From contig OV277861.1 in assembly GCA_922989275.2 (NCBI GenBank), positions 27,682,479 to 27,746,478 on the forward strand: a stretch of 64,000 bases of DNA. Reading direction: 5' to 3'. Shown here piece by piece: positions 53,855 through 64,000 of the stretch; position 1 is the stretch's first letter, and each line of letters starts with the position of its first letter. The stretch comes from Gari tellinella. Taxonomy: Eukaryota > Mollusca > Bivalvia > Cardiida > Psammobiidae. A model generated the notes under the pieces. That model saw nothing but the letters and a program-made list of their open reading frames with translations. It had not been told where the DNA came from and did no database searches. The translations under genes were made by a program, and so were the position numbers.

Positions 53855-55657
53855 TCATAACGTGTCCGTCTTTAATACGTTCAACGACTGGTGTGAAGGT
53901 TCTTGCATCGCAACTTGATTTGGCTTACACAGAAATAGTCTCTTATTAAGCCTCAGCATAAGATATTTTGGTATTTCCTTTTTCTCACCATTTGAAGTCA
54001 TCATGCTCGTAGCAATGCCACATATAACTGTGACTATTGTCACTATGGCAGCAAAGTATTGATATGATACTGAGTATAAATAATCAAAACCACTAAGAGT
54101 TGTTGGTTCAGGTTTTTCCAAATTGTTGTGAACTGTTTCGTTGTTGATATACATGGATTCTGTGAAATAACCTACATCAGTGACAGAATCATTCATTAAT
54201 GTCATCGAAAAGTTGTAGCACTTGTCTGTCGGTCCAAGAGGAAGCCACGGAGTCTTTTTTCGACCTGCGGAGAAGTTGTATCCCCAGGACAGCCATAGTG
54301 CAATACTAACACCGACAACAATGCTGACGATAATGCCTTTCCTTGTCGTACGTTTGATAAAAATCGACAGAAAGAACACAGATATTATAGGCCCGTTGAC
54401 AGCACCTAGAATGCTAATTGATATCTGTGATATCGGTCCTTGAGCCTGGCTTATCACGGTTCCTACTCCTATACATACACATCCACACACAACAACAATC
54501 ACTCTAGAAGCCTGGGTTAATGCTGTGTCTGAAATCCACTTTAGTTTTGTGCGTATGACGTCTTCCGAAACAACGGCAGATACACTACTGAGAAGAGAAG
54601 ATATTGTACTTAGTGACGCACTACATAAGGCTGCTAGAAATAGACCAGTCATTCCAGGAACGTTCTCAAACATGTCCATTACTAGATAGGGAATGATTTG
54701 ATTTGGATTTGTTATTTGTCCTGCGGCTAGTGGGTCACATCCTTTCATTGTAAAATAAGCATAGGCGACAATTCCTTCGGACATTACAAGAAGTTCTAGA
54801 ATTACAAATCCGACAATAGACGTGACCGCTACCTTCCGCGCCTCGCGGATCGACTTTGTTGAGTTCAGTCTCTGTATCACCGGAGGCCTGCATGAAAATA
54901 CAACATCTCTGATTGCTGTTCCGAACACTATTGTCCAAAGGGTATGCCGAGTAAATGGATTAGGATCAAAATCAATTATGTTCAGGCGACCTGTAGGTTT
55001 GTTGAAATCAATAACACTTTGAATACCACCAACAGATATTGTTCCATATATCAGGACAGCAAATATCATACCAATCATAATGATACCTTGGACGACATCG
55101 GTCAACACGACGGCTTTAATCCCTCCTAGACAGGTATAGATTACAGCGATGAATGACATTAAAACAATGTAAACCCACACCGACATTCCGATCACTGACT
55201 GCAATGCAACGGAGGCACCAAACAAGACAATGCCTGCATAGATGATCATAAATAGTACCCCAAGAGCTGTCCCCATTTGTCGTATCATCAGAGAGTCGTG
55301 GCGCATATGTAGATACTCGTATACACTCGTCACTTGTAGAGGATAGAATAAAGGAATAGAAATCCAAAGCATCGATGTATAGCCTATCGCACATCCTATT
55401 GCCGAAAAACAATATATTGCACCATGCACATATACCTCAGCTGGATATCCTAGATAGAAGACGGATGATTCAAAGGTTACTAACATCGACATTGCTACTG
55501 GAAATGCCGTCAGTTTACCGCCTCCTCTGTGAAAGTCGAAGGAAGATAAATGCCTTTTTCCTTTGAAAGCAAAAATTATACCAGTTGCTAAAGATGCAAA
55601 TATGCCAAGGAATAGCACAACATAGTCAGCTGCTTGAAGACTTTTTCCTGTAGCCAT
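53855..55657 (-). CDS. SLC5-family sodium/solute symporter, copy 4, intronless (intact twin of copy 3)
   Basis: 600 residues. Landmarks: hydrophobic segments from residue 10; FDFHRGGGKLTAFPVAM at 40-56; GYPAEVYVHG at 70-79; FYPLQVTSVYEYLHMRHDS at 104-122; YTCLGGIKAVVLTDVVQ at 174-190; VMDMFENVPG at 326-335; SASLSTISSLLSS at 347-359, where SLC5 proteins bind sodium; an extracellular loop of about 460-525 with sequons at N482, N489 and N506; a last membrane segment of about 526-554; C-terminal KTDTL, a class I PDZ-type end as in mammalian SMCT1. Codon 534 is TAC, so the full tail is made. The family role is Na+-coupled uptake of monocarboxylate- or vitamin-like solutes at the plasma membrane; the exact substrate is unknown. 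The start is fixed by an in-frame stop upstream. Confidence 0.95.
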   Translation of the reverse strand: MATGKSLQAADYVVLFLGIFASLATGIIFAFKGKRHLSSFDFHRGGGKLTAFPVAMSMLVTFESSVFYLGYPAEVYVHGAIYCFSAIGCAIGYTSMLWISIPLFYPLQVTSVYEYLHMRHDSLMIRQMGTALGVLFMIIYAGIVLFGASVALQSVIGMSVWVYIVLMSFIAVIYTCLGGIKAVVLTDVVQGIIMIGMIFAVLIYGTISVGGIQSVIDFNKPTGRLNIIDFDPNPFTRHTLWTIVFGTAIRDVVFSCRPPVIQRLNSTKSIREARKVAVTSIVGFVILELLVMSEGIVAYAYFTMKGCDPLAAGQITNPNQIIPYLVMDMFENVPGMTGLFLAALCSASLSTISSLLSSVSAVVSEDVIRTKLKWISDTALTQASRVIVVVCGCVCIGVGTVISQAQGPISQISISILGAVNGPIISVFFLSIFIKRTTRKGIIVSIVVGVSIALWLSWGYNFSAGRKKTPWLPLGPTDKCYNFSMTLMNDSVTDVGYFTESMYINNETVHNNLEKPEPTTLSGFDYLYSVSYQYFAAIVTIVTVICGIATSMMTSNGEKKEIPKYLMLRLNKRLFLCKPNQVAMQEPSHQSLNVLKTDTL

Positions 55658-55702
55658 GTTGGTATTATCACTATGACACTGCTCTTACGACTTGACACTT
55701 TG

Positions 55703-55709
55703 CTTTATA
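55703..55709 (-). promoter_or_regulatory. TATA-like box of SLC5 copy 4
   Basis: Minus-strand TCTATAAAGC, 46 bp from the ATG at 55657. Confidence 0.6.
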
Positions 55710-55740
55710 GATGCACTTTTTCACACATATGCCTTTTCCT

Positions 55741-55854
55741 CGTGATCACATTGTTTCTAATTTGCATGCAGTTTATTCATATACATATTTTAACCACGTA
55801 ATTAAGTCGTCTTAATTATCGCTTCTTTTATCGTCTTATTATATAGTTTCCATT
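55741..55854 (-). promoter_or_regulatory. Conserved upstream block of the SLC5 array, copy 4
   Basis: Essentially identical to 23488-23600; includes CGTGATCACATTG and TTATCGTCTTATTATATAG. It lies about 30 bp beyond the TATA box. Confidence 0.5.
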
Positions 55855-56114
55855 GCAAATGTAAGATTGTAATTAATGGAAATGAAGAAGAAACAAAGGT
55901 TTCTCTAGCAGTATGACGACATCTTTTTCTCACATAACTATCTCTGTTTTCAATAGCCATCACAAATTTCCTAGTCTCCAACATGTGTGAGATCATTGAT
56001 GACATAACTATAACGTCACTATTTATAAAGGCGTTTTACGTCACCTGGTGTCAAAAAAGTGTGAGAAAAAGAATCTGTCACTCGTCGATATGTGAGTCAA
56101 GCTAATCAATACAC

Positions 56115-56470
56115 TACAGTGTTCCCTCCCTACAATGGTCCTCCCAACAGCGACCCCCTGCTTACAACGACAATAGCCGCAGTACCCTAAACAGGACAAT
56201 TATATTAAACGCTTTTACTGCTGTAATACCTTCTGCTTCAAGTTGTCTTTTTTTCTCAAAGTCCCATATTGGACATTTTGACAGATAAAAACTTAATGAC
56301 GTGTGATAAACATCTTGAATCCAGATCAGACGCTGCGTTACTGGACGTCTGATCTGAATTCAAGCTGTATGCAAATGTAAACCAATTTCCCACCCTATAA
56401 CGACTCCCTCTGAACAACGCACACAATCCTTGTCTCCCATTGGGTGTCGTTGTACACAGGAAGCGCTGTA
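56115..56470 (+). mobile_element. MITE-like element, TACAG/CTCTACAACG family, block B
   Basis: Counterpart of 23862-24217, same length and same damaged palindrome core. Confidence 0.75.
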
Positions 56471-57456
56471 GTATGTAAGGAAGGTTAACGATAAGTTTGA
56501 AAGTTGATGGAAAACAGTTTTGACATTGTATTGGTATCATTTTATCGCACGATATTTTGTAAGACGGGTCCCAGATCGGTAGTGGGTTCAGGTAATGTAT
56601 CGGAACCCAATGTCCGTTTAAAATGCAAACAACCCTTAAAAGTACGACATATAACGTTCTTGAATACTCTCAATAACAATTCATTGTGTCCCATGTCTGT
56701 GTACTTTTCATAAGTATAAACGAATTATTTACGAATGTGAATCACACACGCTGAATTGCATTAATAAACTGAAATGCATCCATTTTACCACATCCGAAAT
56801 TAAGATTTAAATATGATAGTACATGTTGTTTTGTTTGATACATTATGTATTGACAATGTTAGTTTATTGAAGCAAAAGTGCACTGAACATTTCAAAGGCA
56901 GACCGAAAGTTTATTTGGTCGCCATTTTGGAATTTTTATGATAGAATTGGCGAAAATCGAAATTGTTCGCCAAGCCTTTTGAGTAAACTGTCACAGATAG
57001 AAGCCTCTGATCGGCTCCGTTTTATTACTATGACACGCTACTGGATTCAAATTGTTACAAATGTACAACTATCTAAGCACAAATGAGCCGTTTCATGGAC
57101 ATACTTGACCTATTAAATTGCACATACAAGACCAGTCGCAACATCACAAACCACCAGCATCTATTGGATTGTGTTACCCAACTTTTACAAAGTGTAAACC
57201 TTGAACAGACACGGCACCTGAAATTAACATACGGATAATGCCAATCGTTCATAAAACATTGGGTTTTCAGAAACGTTGTTTCAAACGAAATGTGGGATTT
57301 TATGTTTCCCATCCAATACAGAAAATACAACTCAACTCTTTCAATACTAAGTATCACGTGTGGGTTACTAGGCTTCTTTTGTGGATCTTTTCAATACTAG
57401 TAACCAGAACATGAACAAGAAATGCTTGCGAACAGGTTTAAACATTGCAAGGACGC
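56471..57456. other. Block B counterpart of 24218-25203
   Basis: No gene recognised. The 94-codon minus frame is kept (57073-57357) with one replacement. Confidence 0.35.
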
Positions 57457-58142
57457 TTCCCTGGAGCCAAGATAAGGAGTGACTACAACTTGTTGATGAT
57501 GACATTCAATGTTTTCCTAAAGAAAATCGAGATTCCAAAGAACATCAAGATCAATTATGACACCGTAAAGCTCAGATACTCCAAGATATTGTAAGCATTC
57601 AAATCAGAATTAGGTGGAACGTTTTCCCTTTAACCGTGCTTGGGACTGAAGAGATGGACTTCGACAATGATGAAATGACTGGAACAGCGGGCAAGATTCT
57701 TTGCAAATGTCGACACATCAAGAAGCATTTGGTAATATCTGAGATACTTTATGCTTGTGATGAAAGAAGAATCTTCAAGCTTGGAGTAAGATGAAGGCAG
57801 CAAATAATTACAATCATACATTAGAAGAAAAAAACCCATAAGGACCTAAATGAAGCAAAAGTCTACCAAAGATGACTACCACATACTAGACAGATTTGAA
57901 CAAATTATCATCAGGCTACGCACGGGACACAACCGCCTAACGCCCACATGAACACCAAAACTTAAGCTGTTTTTGTGGCCTTGAACACCAAACTTCATGT
58001 CTTCCAACAATGTCCATACATTGAGGGAAAAGGTAAAAATGTTTGGCAAGGAACTTCCTCGCTAAAGACGAACGTGTATGGGAAGATGGAGGATCTCCGG
58101 AAGACAGCACTCTTCATTGGTGGATCTTGCGTGACCGTATAA
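57457..58142 (+). pseudogene. Decayed LINE ORF2 relic, block B
   Basis: Counterpart of 25204-25894, with an additional 5 bp loss near 57997 (CTTCATG for CTTCAGCGCATG) that breaks the zinc-finger frame. Same stops elsewhere. Confidence 0.7.
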
Positions 58143-58164
58143 TCGGTGAATGCTAAAAGGTAAG

Positions 58165-58538
58165 TACAGCTTTCCCTCTCTACAACGGCCCTCAAAACAA
58201 CAACTACCTCCTTACAACGACCCTTGCCGCAATTCCCTTAACGGGACAATTATGTCTAATGCTTTTACTGTTGCAATATCGTCTGCTGAATATTTTCATC
58301 TGCTGTTTTTCCTCAACATACATATAATAGGATATTTTCATGGAGGAATATAATTATGACGAGTGACAAACAGCTCGAATCCAGTTCAGATGCCCCGTCA
58401 CGCGGCGTCTGATCTTGATTCAATCTGTTTGAAAATGTAGGCCAAGTCTTAATTTTCCCATTCTGTAACGACTGCCTCCGAATAACACACACAACCCGTA
58501 TCTCCCACTGGGTGGCGTTGTAGAGAGGGAGCACTGTA
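58165..58538 (+). mobile_element. MITE-like element, TACAG/CTCTACAACG family, block B
   Basis: Counterpart of 25917-26290, 374 bp, essentially unchanged. Confidence 0.78.
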
Positions 58539-58637
58539 CATGTATACTGAAAAACAAAAGTAACGTATAATGGGATTCCTTGTATATAAAGGGAATGTAC
58601 TATAGGAATTGTAACAAAAATTTGGTATACAAAATTA

Positions 58638-59345
58638 CTAATGCATTATTTTTGTAATCAACAAACAACAAAAACGCTTTAATTCAATTTCTTTTGATTG
58701 CTTAATTACGATTTCTAAACCTATCCCTTTCAAAAACAGTGAAAAAACAGCATCTTTAGTATCGCGTATTGCAATTATAGCCTCTAGTATTCTCCTTGGC
58801 ATGGAATCAATCAACCTGGTGATTCTCTTAAAGCATCCCATTCCTTCTATTAAGCTGCGATGTCATTGACGTTGTTTGGGACGTTACGTCGATGTCTGAC
58901 ATTGCGGTCTAACTGGTTGCAAAGGTGCTCAATTGACAGATTTGGGATGTAAGGTTGCCAAGGTTGAAGCGAGAATAATCGACGTGCGTGACGTTGTACC
59001 ATTCCATGCAAAAAGCACGACGTCGATGCGATAGTGAAAACCAAACGTACGGTATGTACGCGCAAAGTCCGCATTCTCTGAGATGCCTGATAACCGTGAC
59101 GGAACGTACCATGTCCTAGTGACGCCCTTGTGTGTTATTGACCGTCTCTGCCGCCGTTAGGAACCGGATTTATAAAACCGCAAGGCGTATCTAACGGCCC
59201 TGACGTTGCGTTGTTTCTTTTGTACGACTTCCAGTTGTGTAGCGGCAGTTTTCTGTAAACGCTCTTGCATTAGAAGATCAATAGCTCGGCCACGATCATT
59301 AACGTTCAGCCTTGGCATCGCGCTGAATGTTGTGCTTAACTGCAA
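58638..59345 (-). pseudogene. Tc1-type transposase relic, block B
   Basis: Counterpart of 26410-27096 with the same internal deletion and frameshifts; a few substitutions (for example ECFKR to GCFKR). Confidence 0.68.
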
Positions 59346-59450
59346 TGCTGATTTAAAGTCTGTAAGCGTACTGTAGATTTCAACCAGTTGAGTGCTTTTG
59401 AATTTGATTCACCAGAAGTTGGTCGGATGGCTCACGTCAGCGTTTTAAGA

Positions 59451-59632
59451 TACAGTGGAGAATCTGTTATTATTTCCCAATAAACGCGTTTACGCTAAAA
59501 CTATTATTTGCAGTGCAAAGATAAACGAGAATTATCAGAATTTTCCAAAAGTTGTTCTTTTCTACGTTTTAGTGCTTTGCGTTTGCGTACGTTTGCGTTT
59601 AAACGGGAAAGAATAACAGATTCTCCACTGTA
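59451..59632. mobile_element. 182 bp TACAGTGGAGAATC MITE, block B, without the palindrome
   Basis: Same terminal repeats as 27202-27451 (one mismatch in the left end). It reads GCAGTGCAAAGATAAAC where block A carries the 68 bp palindrome. Confidence 0.85.
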
Positions 59633-61154
59633 TGTGGTGTAGAATACAATTATCACGCAGGATATGCACACGTTTTTGTTGGACAATCGTGGATCTATTT
59701 TATCAACACACGGTGTATCGATACTCTTGGTTGTACTCCCATACAAGCGATACATAAGTTGAACACATTATGCGTTACTTATGTTTTTCAGTATATTTGA
59801 GTAAGTAAGTGAAAAAGGATCTTAAAAAACAAGCGATTTAATTCGATACAGAGAGCCAACTGCAAAGTTAATACAAATATGGAGGAGGAGGCCAACATGC
59901 ATTGGATAGGCAAATAGTGTTGCAACTTCGAGAACATCTTGATAAGAAAGAACAGTAAACAGTCTTACCAGCTAGTGAAACACCTAACCAAGGAGAAGCA
60001 GGCTAAGGAACAATTGTAAACAATGAGTCAGGAAAGTGTCTCACAGAGGTACAGAACATCCCAAATAGAAGGACTGAATACTGATGTAAAATTTGGCATG
60101 TGTATTCGAATATTCGTTTTTCAATCGAATATTCCAACCTCAATTTACCATTTGAATATTCGTTTGACGTACGTACATGTATGTGTATATATTTTGTAAA
60201 AGTGGTGCAATTCTATTTTAGTATTTATACAGTCGGTGACCTGTTTATTTCAGGAAATACATCACTGCAGAATTCCTTACCTCGATTCTGCTCAAGGTGA
60301 AACGTGTTGTGCCAGCAACAGTCACTTTAAATTTAGTCGGTAGAGTCACTCTACAGTTTAGAATATAATCTCATATTAAAGTTGAGTCAGGCAGTTTAAA
60401 GAGAGACATATCAAACAAATTTGTAATAATGCGTAATTATTGTGTCCAATCGTAAGCTAGACGTAAAGTAGCTCTGGATTAATCGTAGATCAAAAAATTT
60501 AGGTCATAATTGCCCCAAGCGAACAAAAATTCATATACTCTATTTTCATAGCAAAAGTTTGTTGCGTGTGGCAAATATGCTTTTAAAATGGTAGTAGGTC
60601 TAATATAATAATTAAAAAGACTGAAACTTAAATAAAATAACCCCTGTTACATATTTATTAATTGAAGTCTAAATAAAAGCATATACGGACTTTTACACAG
60701 AATAATGCGACGCCTGAAATAACGTACACTAATCAAATCCAATGCCTGTGTTTCGTTTTTACAATGATTGGGACAAAGCAGAAGTGTTAAAATGAAACAC
60801 AAGTAGGTCTTGATCTAACTGATTGAGTTTTTATCCAGTGATTTATCTTAAAAATTACAGGAGCGTATTTAACACGAGTGCGCATCATCCTCGACAATAG
60901 ACGGTACATAACAGGAAACAATTGAGAAACACTTTCAACGATTGTGATTTAATTATATTGCCATGCTTCACAATATTTACAACGGACCAGTTCTGGCACA
61001 TATATGCAGACCAGAATCAATTTAACAGTATAACATTTTAAATTACATCATAAAATGAAAAACCCTGCTTTAAAATATTTCGAAAGTTTCAAACAACTAA
61101 ACGCAGATCCGATGTAGATTCAACTTAGTAAGCATGCTAGTCATGTTAAACAAA
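59633..61154. other. Block B counterpart of 27452-28973
   Basis: AT-rich; the GAATATTCG phrases near 60105-60166 are retained. No gene, RNA or element edge seen. Confidence 0.4.
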
Positions 61155-61350
61155 TACAGTCGAACTTCGATATCTCGAACTCGCTTAACTCGAATTATCC
61201 GATAGTTCGACACATTAACTGCACTTTTTCCTGCTCGGATAAGTCAAACATACCCATATTTCAAAGTTAAAACGTAGCTTAACCACGTTTTAACTTTGAA
61301 ATATGGGTATGTTCGACAAACCCGACTCGAGATATCGAAGTTCGACTGTA
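61155..61350. mobile_element. 196 bp CAGTCGAAC MITE, block B
   Basis: Counterpart of 28974-29169. The inner hairpin is slightly better paired (TTAACCACG). Confidence 0.82.
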
Positions 61351-61988
61351 TTTGAATAGCAATCATTTCAGATATTCAAATACCAAATCGATTTCGTTGA
61401 CATCCTTATAAATTATATTTAGAGCAACTGCAATTAGTTCGAGATTAAAACCATTTTAGTATGGCATTTTGATAAATATACCTTGAAAAGACCGTGTCAT
61501 GAGACTTACTCTATTGTGAAACATGGCTGACAGGCTTAGTCTTAGTTTCAGGCTCAGTTTCTGGTAAAGACAAGACCACACTATAATGCTAATAAGTTTG
61601 ACATTGCAATTGAAAGAATAAAAATGATGCATTATTCAATATTAATTTTGCTAATCTAGCTTAAAGAATAAGATTTCTTTTAATGTCTAATCACGAAGAT
61701 CCACATATTCATATTCATAGATAGATAGACAGATAGATAGATAGATAGTTTATTATGCAAAAGACTTTACAGTCCATGGGCATACATAATATACAAAATA
61801 TACAAACAATACCAAACCCGGTTATGGCTACATATTTCATTATTCAGTGAAAAAAACAACATTATTAACTACATCTATGTGTATTAATTAACATATATGC
61901 TAGCATATATATTTTCTTGAAAAACGTTTAGGTTTTCATCTTGCGCAGGCTATCAATGAAGCAAAATGGTAATTTGTGTTATATTACT

Positions 61989-62341
61989 GTATTTACATTC
62001 GCCTTATTCAAAAACATTGAAAAATGATGTTTAATTCATTTAGACGCTATATCTCGAGAGACGTGTGGATAAATATGGCAGAGGAGGCGGTGCTTTTAGG
62101 TCTGCTCCCAGCGTTTAATTTTTTTGCACTGCTTAAGTTGCGCCGTTATGACTATTCCTTTAAGAGTACACATGAGTCATGTCATCAACCTCTAATTTGG
62201 ATTAAATATACATGCATACTAATAAAATATTTATCTGAAATACAAGAAACTACAGTTTATATAATACTAGCGCGATTCATGGAACTTGCAAATCGATTTG
62301 TTTCGCTCTATAAACGCCGGAAAAAATCAGTTCATTTCTAA
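61989..62341 (+). repeat. Dispersed repeat R (short form), block B
   Basis: Counterpart of 29817-30169; the 105-codon frame is kept with two replacements, but it lies in a repeat. Confidence 0.5.
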
Positions 62342-62404
62342 AAAATAACCCATTGACATTGCCTAAGTGGCCTTAAAGTCGTCTGATCATGGTCTATTAT
62401 ATCA

Positions 62405-62704
62405 TTAACCCTTTCCTCCCTGAAACCTCAAATAGACAATTCTAGTTTTCAATGTTTTAAATTGGTCATTGGTCATATTTGAAGAGCTGTTGTTTGTTTC
62501 AGATGCATTTGACATACCTCCTGTTGAGTGCCGTTGCCTTTTTCTCGACCTAGTGTCATAATTAGAGTTCTGTGAATTTGCCACTTGACTGCCAAGTAGC
62601 CTGTCCGAGCCGCCATTACCGACCTTTCCTTTACCAGTCTTCTTTCCGCTGCCTTTGCTCTTTTTGCCTGACCTGTCCATTTTTCTAATGTAACGCACTG
62701 CCAA
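62405..62704 (-). CDS. Small basic Ser/Gly/Lys-rich ORF of unknown function, block B
   Basis: Counterpart of 30233-30532: 99 codons, one replacement (Leu for Arg at codon 37), no indel. Function unknown. Confidence 0.3.
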   Translation of the reverse strand: MAVRYIRKMDRSGKKSKGSGKKTGKGKVGNGGSDRLLGSQVANSQNSNYDTRSRKRQRHSTGGMSNASETNNSSSNMTNDQFKTLKTRIVYLRFQGGKG

Positions 62705-62858
62705 CGTAGTAATAAATAAAAGTTATGTACACTAGAAAAAACTTTCAGGAGGCCTTAATTAAAGATTTCGAGAGCTATGCATCGACCGACTCCTCGCTAC
62801 ACCACTAATACCAGTATCTGTTCTGTTCTGGTAAAAAGGTTGAATGGCTTTTCTTGGT

Positions 62859-62931
62859 GACTCGGTAGCTCAGTGGTTAGATCGTTGGCATGATAAGTCA
62901 GAGCTCCTGGGTTCGAGTCCCAGTTGAGTCA
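62859..62931 (+). tRNA. tRNA-like pol III unit, anticodon GAT (Ile-type), block B
   Basis: Identical cloverleaf to 30687-30759 except that position 36 is T, so the anticodon at 62892-62894 is GAT instead of GAC. A and B boxes and the T-run terminator are intact. GAT is also not a usual eukaryotic cytosolic anticodon. Confidence 0.6.
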
Positions 62932-63102
62932 CAAATTTTTCACCAAGTTACATTTAGTTTCTATTTGAAAAGTATCAGACGGGAAAGTGAGTGTTTTCTT
63001 AAAGACGGCATACGACAGCAGTTGATGATTACTAAGGTTGCATAGCTCAAGGTCATTCTTCAAATCTTTTCTATTCAACACCTTCAGTTCCATGTTGTCA
63101 TT

Positions 63103-63331
63103 TTAACCCATTTGTACCCAGTGGACTCTTCCATCTTTATATATTGGATTAGTCCGTTTTTTATCAAAGGGATGCCTGGTCAAAATTTTCATTTTCATAT
63201 TGTTTTATATTGAAATTCCTATCAGCAAACAGTGTAGACTCTGATCAGACGCCGCATAATGCGGCGTCTGATCAGAGTCTACACTGTTTGCCTATGTCCG
63301 ATATATGTGATCGTGGGCACAAATAGGTTAA
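63103..63331. mobile_element. 229 bp TTAACCC element with a perfect palindrome, block B
   Basis: Counterpart of 30931-31159; the perfect 33+1+33 bp palindrome is at 63225-63291. Confidence 0.85.
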
Positions 63332-63411
63332 TTTTAAACATTTGTCGTCTACCTTTATTTCTCAAACATAAATTTAAGGAACTTTGACTGAAGAAATATT
63401 GAAATGAATGT

Positions 63412-63476
63412 CAAACAGTTTGAATCATGGTCAGACGCCGATAAACACGGCGACTGGTCAGAATCTAAACTGTTTG
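63412..63476. repeat. Family palindrome, block B
   Basis: Counterpart of 31240-31304, unchanged core GCCGATAAACACGGCG. Confidence 0.6.
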
Positions 63477-63706
63477 CATATAACTATTGTACCCGTGGTA
63501 ACTGTTTGTAAATACACCATTGTTCTCGTGTAAGGGCCATGAATGTATTAACATAGCTAAAGGTCTGGGGTTAATAAGTACCAACACTTTAACCAGTTTC
63601 GTTTATCATTATCCTTTAAACCTGTTTATCTAGGTCGCTTATAACGGTATTAACACATCATGATATCCAAAGGCAGGACACTGCTTATTGTATGACAAAA
63701 GTAATT

Positions 63707-63870
63707 TAACCCTTTCAATGCCTAATCTTTCGTGAGAGTTTTACCCCTTTGTCATTTCTAATTTGCTGTAAGCAAAAGCGTTTCAATGTTTAAATAATAA
63801 GGCAGTATGACTGAAGAAATTTCAAAACGAGTGTAAAAAAGTTTGGGTTCTGATCAGAAGCTGCGCAACG
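63707..63870. mobile_element. TTAACCC element truncated inside its palindrome, block B
   Basis: Counterpart of 31535-31766. After GCTGCGCAACG the sequence jumps to CAGGATGTGTCG, so the right palindrome arm and the closing AAAGGGTTA end are gone (124 bp compared with block A). Confidence 0.75.
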
Positions 63871-63875
63871 CAGGA

Positions 63876-64000
63876 TGTGTCGAAACTTGATACTTCGAAC
63901 CCGTTTAAATCGATCGTATCAGTATTTCATAAGTTGAATTTCAGTGACTAGATCTTGCTTAAGTCGATAATTCCCGTATTTCAAAGATAAAACGTGGCTA
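63876..64000. mobile_element. Decayed CAGTCGAAC-type MITE, cut by the window end
   Basis: Counterpart of the first part of 31829-32024, ending in the inner AAAACGTGGCTA hairpin arm. Confidence 0.6.

Larger units (their letters stand above)
44574..64000 (+). repeat. Block B of the ~19 kb direct duplication (cut by the window end)
   Basis: Counterpart of 12934-31952. Differences that can be read directly: a 25 bp-arm hairpin at 44871-44931; a G run near 46690-46712; two extra segments at 48892-49226 and 49276-49501; absence of the 68 bp palindrome at 59517; a 5 bp loss in the LINE relic near 57997; a 124 bp loss at 63870. Confidence 0.95.

Overview
The window is AT-rich nuclear DNA from an animal, most likely a bivalve mollusc. 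The reasons are: solute-carrier genes of animal SLC5 type; a tRNA-like unit with pol III boxes and a T-run terminator; relics of a LINE and of a Tc1-type transposase; and a dense cover of short inverted-repeat elements whose phrases (termini reading GCTCACCTG, a TTAACCCTT end, ~160 bp arrays around ATAACTCC) are familiar from bivalve genomes. The bivalve assignment rests on recalled repeat families, not on a search; a species cannot be named.

Genes. The only convincing protein genes are five uninterrupted (intronless) SLC5-type sodium/solute symporter frames of about 600 codons, all on the minus strand: copy 1 (3892-5697), copy 2 (10097-11899), copy 3 (21602-23404, broken by one nonsense codon), copy 5 (33278-35116, divergent) and copy 4 (53855-55657). 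Copies 1-4 have a TATA-like box 46 or 58 bp upstream of a shared MA(T/A)G start, a conserved upstream block, and a C-terminus ending D-T-L. Copy 5 has lost that ending; its last codons and stop seem to come from a transposable element.

Layout. 0-12 kb: copies 1 and 2 with homologous 3' flanks (an old tandem duplication), peppered with small elements. 12.93-31.95 kb (block A) and 44.57-64.0 kb (block B, running off the window) are direct repeats of about 19 kb, nearly identical, each carrying an SLC5 copy and the same series of elements. 32-35.2 kb: foldback elements and copy 5. 35.7-44.58 kb: a large inverted repeat. Its arms hold ~185 bp tandem units, each with an X-box-like motif, and two other tandem-array elements lie in its centre and right flank.

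Mobile DNA. A ~60-70 bp palindrome (core GATCAGACGCCGCG and its complement) recurs throughout. It sits inside two unrelated element types (ends TACAGYG...CTCTACAACG, and ends TTAACCCTT). Once, in block A only, it occurs alone as a 68 bp presence/absence difference. Comparing A with B gives natural before-and-after views of insertions, deletions and a templated hairpin. If A and B are really two haplotypes placed side by side by the assembler, the same differences become allelic.

How it fits together: a retroposed-looking transporter gene has expanded into a co-oriented array. Repeats have reshaped its promoters (copy 1), its C-termini (copy 5) and probably its copy number (blocks A and B).
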